Assembly: GCA_030035585.1 (NCBI GenBank)
Contig: CM057469.1
Location: 113,934,650-113,998,649, forward strand
Origin: Dugong dugon
Lineage: Eukaryota > Chordata > Mammalia > Sirenia > Dugongidae
Length of the DNA: 64,000 nt
Direction of reading: 5' to 3'
Positions 55,409-64,000 of this stretch are shown here, piece after piece. A program made the position numbers and the translations under genes. Numbering within the stretch: position 1 is the first letter of the stretch; the number at the start of each line of letters is the position of its first letter. The notes beneath the pieces were generated by a model, which was given only the letters and a program-made list of their open reading frames with translations, was not told the DNA's origin and did no database searches.

Positions 55409-56183
55409 AGCACTTCCTCACTTTATTTCATATCACTGAACTGTGCAATTGTTTTCCTATTCTCATTACTTCTCAAAAATTGTCACTTGTTTCTGCCTAA
55501 TAAAGATATAGACATTATTAATAACTTATATTTATGTATACATTGAAAGAAAATATTCTCTCTGGGAAATACAGAGTAGTTAGGATGCTATTAAAGAGTC
55601 AAACATTTGGAATCAATGTTGTCAATTTAAAAGCAAGAGATTGGGAACAAATCGCTCTTGTCAACTGCATAACAGGATAGAAAATCAAATCAATTAATTA
55701 CTGTACTAACAATATTTAAAAATGATAGCCTGGTCTCTGCTAAATGAGTGTTTTTTAGCTGAATACTCAAGAGACTCACAGTGCAATAGTAATATGCTAA
55801 TTATCAGAAATAAGTTTTTTTATCATAATTGAGCCATTATTTCCCTGAAAATGCCTGACAGCCTAAATATATAAACATATTTAATTTGAAAACAGGTGAA
55901 TCTGAATGATTTGGGACACAATTTATTAAAAATTAAGCATCCCACCCTGACTTATCCATGATTCCCTTACCAATTCCAGCCACAGCCTCCAAAGTGTACA
56001 TGGTTTTCTCAATTCTCTAAATACTTGTATCTGTCAGACCACTGTAGAAGGCCTTGGAAGGAGACGATTTGTTAGGATAGAAACAGTTTTGCTTGTTTGT
56101 CCTTAAGATTATAGAGGTGAAACAATAAAATGGATTAAAATATTCTGGTTTTATATTCATTTTATTACTATTTTTGATTAACT
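55409..56183. other. No gene recognised
   Basis: Unassigned AT-rich sequence. Confidence 0.5.
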
Positions 56184-56334
56184 GTGGAGACCTAGTGACA
56201 CAGTGGTTAAGCATTCGGCTGCTAATCAAAAGGTCAGCAGTTTGAATCCACCCACAGCTCCCTGGAAAACCTATAGGGCAGTTCTACTCTGTCCTATAGG
56301 ATCACTATGAGTCAGAACAGACTTGACAGCAACA
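56184..56334 (+). mobile_element. AfroSINE, short form
   Basis: TGGAGACCTAGTGACACAG, GCTGCTAATCAAAAGGTCAG, GGGCAGTTCTACTCTGTCC, AGACTTGACAGCAACAATTT. Confidence 0.94.
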
Positions 56335-56529
56335 ATTTAATATAATGTACCATAATATAATAAATATATTGATATTTTGCTATATTGATATGTTGGTATT
56401 TAATAAATTATAGGTTATAATAAAACTTAATAAATTATAAAAAGTATATAAATTACTATTGAAAATTTTAATACAGAAAAGTATAATGAAGCCAACATTA
56501 TTATCATTAAGCACTTTATGTAGATCCTT

Positions 56530-56680
56530 GCTTCCTGAAGTGTAATCCTCAGATAGGTAGCATAGTGATTACCTGAGAGATTGATAGACATTAAGAACCT
56601 CAGTCAAGCTCCCAGTCTTACTGAACAAGGTCCCCAGGAGATGTACATAGATATTACGGCTTGAAAAATGCTCGTATAGA
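56530..56680 (-). mobile_element. MER5-type hAT element
   Basis: GAAGTGTAATCCTCAGATAG, GATTACCTGAGAGATTGATA, ACAAGGTCCCCAGGAGATGT, ACGGCTTGAAAAATGCTCG follow the MER5A layout with its near-palindromic ends. Diverged. Confidence 0.6.
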
Positions 56681-57766
56681 TGCAACCAGCATTGAATTTT
56701 GGTGGGTACTTGTGTTTTGTTTTTTTTTTTTTAGTGTATTATAGTTTACATATTCAAACCATTTTATGATACTATATCATAAGCATTTTCTAATGCCATT
56801 AACAATTTGTAAATATTATTTTTATGTGTTATTATTAAATATGACAGTTATTACAAGAAATCTTAGCAAAATATACCAGAAATTAAAAACTACCAAATTA
56901 TTATCACCAGTTTAAACTATCGTGTGTATTATTCATGTTATATAAAGATTTATATCTTTTTCTGACTGAATAAGTGTGTATGTGTATGAAATAAAAAATT
57001 AGCCATGACTAAACATGGGCTCTTTTACAAACATTTTTTTTTCTAGAAATTTGGTGAACACTTTTGATTTGTATACTCCTGTCTTTTTTCAGCTCAGGAC
57101 ATTTTATTCAATATTTATGATTTACCATTGATATTAATGAGAAATACATTCTTAGCTCTACATTGTATGCTAATAAATATCATTGTGTACATTTGTACGT
57201 TTTTGCAACCTGCAAACCGTAACAAGTTTGTCCTTCACATGAGTTATTCAATATTTGCACAGTGTCTAATTTATGTTTCATTATCTTCAGTGCAATAATA
57301 ATTGTTTCAACAGATATTTTAATTGCTCCCAAATTAATCTTTACCTATTACTCCTTAAAATTTTTTATTGTTGTCGTATCATTTCAACCTATATGATTAT
57401 CCTCAAACATGGAAATGATCTAATCCTAACCACCCTTAGCTAAGGTATGTGGGTTGTGTTTGTCACCTGTCTCCTTGGGACTGGTTGGTCAGCATCTTCA
57501 AATCTGCAGCTGGATTTTGTCCATAGTTCCTTGAACACTTCCCGTTGTTGAAATGGATTTTATCATGTGAGAACTAGCAGTAATGAGATAGTATCTTCTC
57601 TTTTCCCCACTGCTTGAAGTTACAAAAGCACAAAGCTAAATATTCAGTTAGCCTGGATTTTTTCATTCTGTTTTTAGGTCTACAATACTTTCCTTCTGGA
57701 GACTAAGTTTTCAAGACTGCAGTATTTGAAAAGCCCTCTCTGAATTTGTCCTATCCAATTTTGTAC
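56681..57766. other. No gene recognised
   Basis: AT-rich unassigned sequence with a T run at 56719-56731. Confidence 0.5.
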
Positions 57767-57885
57767 ATGTGCATATACAAATATATATAAATGCGTGTGT
57801 GTATATATATATTTGTATATATATACACAAATATATGTATGTGTATATATATTTATATACATGTATGTTTGTGGATATATATATC
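57767..57885. repeat. TATATATG-rich microsatellite
   Basis: Imperfect TA/TG repeat; frames on both strands here are composition artefacts. Confidence 0.93.
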
Positions 57886-60462
57886 TATGTATATTTTATA
57901 CATGCCATAAATATAATTGCAGGTAATTATTGTTACCAAATGAAAGTAGAAAGAGAAGTACTGCTTTGGAACAGAAGGAAGGTGGGTTGTTTTTGAAACC
58001 AGTACTGCACATCAGAGTCACAGCAGGTCAATTGTTGCAGGCTGAACTTTCTAAATTAAGACATGGATGAAGCTGAGTATGGATTTTCCTACAATTCCCT
58101 GTTGACATTGCAAAGATGTGGTAGCTTTGGGTCAATCAAATAAGTTCTATCAAATTATGGTTTAAAGAAAAACCAGATATACTGAGAAAGTTTTGGCTTA
58201 AGTTTTACTTTTTTCAGAATCTATTGAAATTTTACCATTTTCTGTATTTATTATGTATTTCAGTGGATTGTGTATCAGGACTGCTAACTAGATGCCAATT
58301 TAAATCAGACACGATCTCTAAATCATGGAAATCAGATTGATATTCTTGCATCAAAGCTAGATTTATTTTATTTTATTTCTTCACCATCGACGATGTTTGC
58401 CAACATAGTAGGTGAGACGCCACTGGCAATATCTGATAAGTTCGACAAAGTTGAAACTGACTACCAGAAAATGTAGCTAGCATATCCTTCCTAACTTTAT
58501 CCAGAAATTTGAGTTCTGAAAGCAAAACAATTTTACTTTAAGAAAAGGTGAATTATTTAATTATTGCTCCGTCGACTTGTAAAAGTAGGACTCTGTCAAT
58601 TTGTTTATCTCTGTTGTAAATCAAGCAGTTCAATCGCTATAAATTTCTTCAGACTAAAGACAGCCTCAGGCTTATATTTAGTGTTATAATTCACAAGATT
58701 TGTGACATGCTTCACAGTAATTAAATGATATAACCATGGTGGCAACAACACTAAATACTACTTAAGATCCTTTTATAAACTTGTCAGAAAAAAAAGTTGT
58801 ATGCTATTCTCTTATACACGTAAATATACTTAAAATGTAATAATCAGAATCAAAATGAAAAATACTACTTTTCAATTTTGTTTTGAGTGGATTGGGAAGT
58901 TAAGCTGGTTTCTCATAGGATCATTCTGAAGTCTGATGCGAGGACTCCTTTAAAAACTGTTTCCACTTATTTTCAGTACTTCCCCCAGCGCTATGTTGAT
59001 CAGTGGGGCTTTTGACATTTGCATAAACCAAAAAGGCATTTTCATTCTCTCGGAGCCATTCTTCTGAGAGAAAGATGCTACAGCTAGGGAAGACATTAAT
59101 TAGAAGCACATTTAACATAAATAGCTTGTCACTGAGTTACAATACTTAGCAGAACTCACACCATCCTTGGAAGATAGAAAAATCTCTTCAATACTTGGGT
59201 TTAACTTGGGAAGTTAACTCCTCTAATTTGGAGCAAAGCATATTATGGCCAAGCTACAACGTATTTGCATATTTTAAATATTTTAAAGAATATTTCACTA
59301 CCTGAATCCTAATGGAATGTAATTTAATTCGCAAGTTGAAAAATGGGATAACGGTTTCAGCCTCTGTCACTCTCCTAATGCTTGAAGTATAGCTGCAGAA
59401 TAAAACAAGCAGTGCATAAAAAACAGCTATTATAGTAACAACTGTCATGATAATGAGAAGGATACACTAGAGTGTTTTTGCTTATCTGTGACAAATGAAC
59501 ATGAATATCTCCTATGCTTTTTTTAGGGAACAGTATTCTTTTTTGCTACGTTGATAAGAAGCATGGGTAATGTCATTGAATATGTGTCTAAATGGCCCTA
59601 AAATGTCACATTAGTAGAAGTAATAAGATGAAAGATATGCAAATTAGCATATTGTTTATGTCCTCCATATTCTCTATTTTACATTATGTGATTTTGAGAT
59701 CTCTTTCATTGTCCAGATCATCCATGAATGGCCAATTTATTTGCAAAAGTAGCCTTTGAGAAAAAGAGAGACTGCGAGAGTTTCCTTATTACTAGGATTT
59801 ACACCGGATTTGTAAGTACCAGAAACTGCATCAAGTTATCCCTTAATTAAGAAGTAATTTTTTCTCTCTCCTTTCTATTTACATTAACAATAATGAGGTT
59901 GAGGGAAAGAAAACAAAAAAGGCAGCAGCAACTCGAAGTAAGGTTGATACTGCAGCTGTTACAAGCCTTTCTCTTCCCCAATAGATTATTCATTGAGTAG
60001 TACTTGGTGATCTGAAAGGCATAATGCTTCTTTCTGTGCATTAATAGTTATCTCACAGTATGAAAAACCATATTGAATTAGAAGAGAGAATAACGCTTTA
60101 TATTTATTTATGAACATGTTATAGAGGTTTTTTTTTCAAACCTGTAACAACTCACCTGATCACGTAAAACAGAAGCATCAATAAATTGTGCCACAGGTTT
60201 CACTAAGTGACTTAAATTCATATTACTTGAATAACTTATGATCAATCTGAAGATGGAAAATGGAGAAAGTTGGTCTTATCACATGGTCAGTACTACCTTA
60301 TTACCTTAGAGAGAATATGATGTTTCCTATCACTTAAGAGAGTTCACAGATCAGACATATCAGAGGTATTTACCACCTCCTCCAAGAATCATTTTGAATT
60401 AGCCAGAAACTTTGAAAAATTCAGGTGCCAGCATATCTCTTTTAGACTTCTCTAGCTCTCTA
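57886..60462. other. Repeat-poor 2.6-kb stretch, no gene found
   Basis: I recognise no transposable element. Reading frames are under 70 codons and unremarkable. Confidence 0.45.
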
Positions 60463-60693
60463 GGAAGGAGCCCTGGTGGCACCGTGATTAAGCGATTGGC
60501 TTCTAACCTAAGGGTTGGCGATTTGAACCCACTAGCCACTCCACGGGAGAAAGATGTGCCAGTCTGCTTCTGTAAAGATTACAACCTTAAAAATCTTATA
60601 GGCAGTTCTACTCTGTCCTACATGGTTGCAGTGATTCTGAATAGACTCAACAACAGCAAGTTTGTTTTTACTGATTGATTTACTTATTTTTTG
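60463..60693 (+). mobile_element. AfroSINE, long form
   Basis: AAGGAGCCCTGGTGGCACCG, central block CGGGAGAAAGATGTGCCAGT, TCTACTCTGTCCTACATGG, then a T/A-rich tail. AGCTCTCTA at 60454-60462 and 60694-60702 is a perfect 9-base target duplication. Confidence 0.95.
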
Positions 60694-61562
60694 AGCTCTC
60701 TAAGATTGAACGGGAACCAGAGTGGCTGGGGCTCTGAGATGTGCCTGGCCAGTTTTCTCCAGTTTCAGTCAAGTGGGTGATCTGGGAGCCTACTGAGACA
60801 ACTCCAGGGCATAAGCTCCAGAAAGACCTCCAGTAGCATAAACATGGCACCTGTGAGTTTATAAGGACTGGAGTAACCAGCCCAATAAAAATCCACAGTA
60901 TGTATTTTGAGAAATAAGCAAATTAAAAAAAAAAAAAAGAAAGAAAGATTCTTGCCTAGCTTTTATAAACATAGACTACACTCAGCAGCCTCTAAAAATA
61001 ATACATGGACAAGAGAGTAGGAGCTTGTATTTTGATTAGTGAGAAAGTTCCGTGGAGCACATTCACAGTCCTTAGAAGATGTCAAATGCTGGAACACTGC
61101 TCTGTGCTCCTTTAAATGGCAGAAAGACTAAGAACAAAGTAGAAAAACAACAGCATTGCCTGAGCTGGATTTGTTCTTCATTTATTATAAACTGTATTTT
61201 TTTAAATCAATATTTTATTAACTTAGCAAGTCAGAAAGTCTTTTGTATGGCTGAGCTGTCATGACTTATGGTGGTACAATCACCATTATTTTATGGAGCT
61301 TCTTATCTTTAGGGACTTTGGCAAAATTCTGAATATCTGATACACATACTGTACAATTACAAACCTTGTACAACAAGCGAAAGACTATGGCAAACATATA
61401 CAGACTTCTGTTAATATTGCCTCTCATTAGAGAAATGCTTTTAAATACATTGTAAGTAAATTGAAAAATATTGGCACTGACTTTATAATCAACAAACTTT
61501 TCAACTTTTTTTATGACGCTAAGCTAAGGGCTGGAATCTTAAATGCCATGATGGTTTTGGTC
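60694..61562. other. No gene; A-rich tract at 60926-60947
   Basis: Nothing recognised beyond a poly-A/AAAG run. Confidence 0.5.
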
Positions 61563-61999
61563 GGGGATTGGCAAACTACAGGTTGTCGGCTGACTAGGGC
61601 CTGAAGCCTCCTTTTTGTAAATGCAGGTTTGTTGAAACATAGCTTCATCTATTGATTTACATATTGTTTATGATTGCCTTTGCCATAGAATTGCAGAGTT
61701 CAATAGTTGGAACAGAGTCCATATGACCCAGAAATCTAAACTATTCACTATCTGCCCCTTTACCAAGGAGTTTCTGGGTGGTGCTACTGGTTACTTCACT
61801 CAGCTGCTAACCAAACGGTTGGAAGTTTGAGTCAAACCAGAGGTGTCTCAAAAGAAAGGCCTGGCAATCTGCTTGCAAAAAATAAGCCATGGAAAACCTT
61901 ATGGAGCATAGTTATACTCTGACACACATGAGGTCGCCATGAGTCAGGGTCAACTTGATAGCAACTGGGAACTGGTCCCTTTACAGAAAAGCTTTGCCG
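61563..61999 (+). mobile_element. hAT-type DNA transposon split by an AfroSINE
   Basis: The left part (GGGGATTGGCAAACTACAGG, TTTTTGTAAATGCAGGTTTG, TCAATAGTTGGAACAGAGTC) ends CTATCTGCCCCTTTAC; the right part (AGAAAAGCTTTGCCGACCCC) completes inverted termini GGGG.TTGGCAAA / TTTGCCGACCCC. Same family as 31437-31672. Confidence 0.9.
61764..61977 (+). mobile_element. AfroSINE, variant form
   Basis: TTTCTGGGTGGTGCTACTGG, AAAGGCCTGGCAATCTGCTT, GAGGTCGCCATGAGTCAGGG. CCCTTTAC at 61756-61763 and 61978-61985 is a perfect 8-base target duplication inside the hAT element. Confidence 0.94.
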
Positions 62000-62236
62000 A
62001 CCCCTGGTCTTGCTGTTCCATAAAGCTTGAGAATTATTAATTCATATCATGCAAGTATTATTTATTGAATGGTATAATAATTGTGATTTTTGTTTGCATT
62101 CTTTTACTTCGTTCTAATCTTCCAAAAAATTTGGAATGAGCATTTATAATTTTTGTGCTGGAAATAAATTAAAAATTTTATTTTATTTTAAATATACAGT
62201 TTACAATAGGGCTATAAACGAAATAGTTGTATTTCT
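62000..62236. other. AT-rich spacer
   Basis: Nothing recognised. Confidence 0.5.
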
Positions 62237-62445
62237 TTGCCCCCTTTTCTTGCAAAAAATCAAAAGTTATCTATAGTCACTGTTTTCAATTCTTTACTTC
62301 TCAGTCTCTCCAATCTCATTCTTACTAGGATTTCTTGCCCACTACCTCCACTAACGACAGGAAAACTGCCTTCATGGTCATCAATGACCATCACATTACC
62401 TAATTCAGTGGTCACTTCTCCCTTCTTATTTTACTTGACCTGTTA

Positions 62446-62645
62446 AACCCATTACCTTCTGGTGGATTCCAACTCATAGTGACCCTATAGGACAGAATAG
62501 AACTGTCCCATAGGGGTTTCCAAGGTTGTAATCTTTATAGAAGTACACTGCCATATCTTTCTCCCATGGAAAGGCTGGTGGGTCCGAACTTCCAACCTTT
62601 CGGTTAGCAGCCCAGCAGTTAACCACTGTGCCACCAGGGCTCCTT
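62446..62645 (-). mobile_element. AfroSINE, long form
   Basis: Reverse: CAACTCATAGTGACCCTATA, AATCTTTATAGAAGTACACT, CCAACCTTTCGGTTAGCAGC, TGTGCCACCAGGGCTCC. CTTGACCTGTTA (62434-62445) and CTTGACCTATTA (62646-62657) form a 12-base target duplication with one change. It is inside the L2. Confidence 0.96.
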
Positions 62646-63029
62646 CTTGACCTATTAGCAGCATTGAAATAGTTAATCATTCTCTTTTCCTTGAAATGCT
62701 TTCTACTCTTGACTTTTAAAATGACATATTCTTTTGGTCCTCCCCTCCCATATACATATACATAATTCATTGGCTATTTTCAATCTCTTTTGTTAACATT
62801 TCCTCTTCTCTCTAAACTGTTAATTGTTGATTGTCCTCAGGCTCAGTCCTTGATCGCCTTTCTCAGTCTACACTAACTCCCTTGTACACATCCCATTTCC
62901 AGCTTTAAGTTCATTTTGTAGGCTAACAAATAAAAAATGTATATTGTTTGGTCATTCTGGAACACCCAAACTATATATTTAACTGCCTTCTTGACATCTC
63001 CACTTGGAATTCTAACCAATACCAGTAAT

Positions 63030-63213
63030 ACCACTTGTGGTCAAGTCAATTCCAACTCATGGCAAGTGCAGATGTGTCAGAGTAGAACTATGCTCCATAG
63101 AGTTTTCAATGACTGATTTTTCAGAAGTAGGTGGACCAACCTTCTGAGGTGCCTCCTGGATGGACTGGGACTTCAAACGCTTCGGTTAGCAGCCAAGTGT
63201 ATTAACCCTGTAA
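63030..63213 (-). mobile_element. AfroSINE, variant form
   Basis: Reverse: TACCACTTGTGGTCAAGTC, GTGTCAGAGTAGAACTATGC, TTTTCAGAAGTAGGTGGACC, CGCTTCGGTTAGCAGCCAAG. It splits the L2. Confidence 0.9.
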
Positions 63214-63957
63214 CTTGTCCAAAACTGAATTCCTGACTACTCCTCTACATCAAATTGACTGGACCAGCATCCTCCTCATCTCAATTAATGGAAACTTTGT
63301 GTTTCTAGTGGTTCAAGCCAAAAAGTATGGAAGTCATCCTTGACTTCTCTCTTTCTCTTACACCCACTTTAGCAAATCATGGTAGTTCCACCTTCAATGC
63401 ATATCCAGAACTTAAGCCTAACATCATTCATCACAAATGCATTCTTCTCTGAGCCATTATAATCTCTTGCATAGAAAGTATTTACAGTGCCTATAAGGCC
63501 CTCTGCAGTCAGCCCCCAGTTAACTTTACTATTTCTTTGTTCCTCTTTCACACATCTCTATAGCCCTGATTGCTTAAACTTCTACTATTACTTGGAACAC
63601 ACTCCGGCCTCCGGACATTTGTGCTTGCCATTCTCTCTTCCCATATCCCCAGCTATATGCTGGGCAACTCCCTCAGTTCCTTCACGTCTTGCTTTAACTG
63701 AAACTTCACAAAGTCACCCACCCTATTCATTTAATACTGCAGTCTTCCTCTCGTTCTGCCCTTATAACTGATTCTCCTCACCCTGCTGTACCTTTTCTTT
63801 TATTCAAAGCTTTTTAAAAATCTTTCATAATTAACTTTTTGTTTATGTTTCTTTTTTATCATCTGTCCCTCCCATAGAAGAGAAACCCTATGAAAGCAGA
63901 GGTCTTTGTTTTGCTCTCTGATGCATCCCACACACTTAAAATAATACCTGAAATGAT

Positions 63958-64000
63958 CTCTTTCTCTCTCTCTCTCTCTATACATATATACATGTGTATG
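63958..64000. repeat. (CT)n then (TA)n microsatellite at window end
   Basis: TCTCTCTCTCTCTCTCTATA followed by CATATATACATGTG; continues beyond the window. Confidence 0.92.

Larger units (their letters stand above)
62237..63955 (+). mobile_element. L2-like LINE, RT region to 3' end
   Basis: Forward copy. TCATCAATGACCATCACATT and, across the SINE, CTTGACCTATTAGCAGCATT then GAAATAGTTAATCATTCTC correspond to the DLSAAFDTVDHSLL part of RT. GGCTCAGTCCTTGATCGCC fits PQGSVLGPLL. TGCCTTCTTGACATCTCC, TCCAAAACTGAATTCC and GGAAGTCATCCTTGACTTCT match CLLDIS, SKTE and GVILDSS. The 3' end holds CATTCTCTCTTCCCATATCC and AGGTCTTTGTTTTGCTC. Split by AfroSINEs at 62446-62645 and 63030-63213. Old, without a usable ORF. 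Confidence 0.8.

Overview
This window is nuclear DNA of a placental mammal, almost certainly an afrotherian and most likely a paenungulate (elephant, sirenian or hyrax; the repeat set looks elephant-like). The main evidence is about 26 copies of the tRNA-like AfroSINE family on both strands. Many are a short form that lacks a ~44-base central block present in other copies here; a comparable central deletion is known to mark the hyrax-sirenian-proboscidean lineage. BovB-like RTE LINEs and several 5'-truncated L1s with one lineage-specific 3'UTR are also present. Older placental repeats lie beneath them: MIR, L2, L1M, MER20, MER5, Tigger, and MLT1/MLT2-type LTRs.

I find no host protein-coding gene, rRNA, tRNA or other functional RNA gene. 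The DNA is AT-rich. Every longer reading frame I could place belongs to a LINE or DNA transposon, or to a microsatellite; the rest look like chance. The window reads as intergenic or intronic sequence.

Layout: 1-243, end of an MLT2-type LTR. 1.3-7.0 kb, an old reverse-strand L1M (ORF1, endonuclease and ORF2 C-terminus recognisable, RT core missing) broken up by younger RTE, L1 and SINE insertions. 8.4-8.9 kb, an unidentified degenerate 88-base tandem repeat. 9.7-10.4 kb, a young L1 3'UTR. 13.7-14.4 kb, an RTE 3' end. 15.1-19.3 kb, a repeat-poor stretch. 19.3-27.7 kb, AfroSINEs, two MER20 copies, an L1M 3'UTR and a young L1 with a perfect 19-base target duplication. 27.9-28.3 kb, a solo LTR. 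30-37.6 kb, RTE, hAT, MaLR LTR, MIR and many AfroSINEs. 38.4-39.1 kb, a Tigger transposon. 39.2-40.5 kb, two RTE tails. 42.8-45.1 kb, a SINE-like element, MIRs and an LTR. 45.8-48.6 kb, a 2.7-kb RTE whose 5' part is inverted. 50-52.8 kb, an LTR with nested SINEs, then an L1M 5' end. 54.4-55.4 kb, an LTR split by an RTE. 57.9-60.4 kb, repeat-poor. 60.5-64 kb, AfroSINEs, a hAT element and an L2 LINE.

There is no gene network to describe. The content is insertion history. Target-site duplications (TSDs) and nesting give a relative order: MIR/L2/L1M and hAT/Tigger first, then MaLR-type LTRs and long-form AfroSINEs, then RTE and the lineage L1, with short-form AfroSINEs among the youngest. I found no convincing undescribed functional system. 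The least explained items are the 88-base tandem array, a 58-base near-identical pair 20 kb apart, and a SINE-like element near 43 kb.
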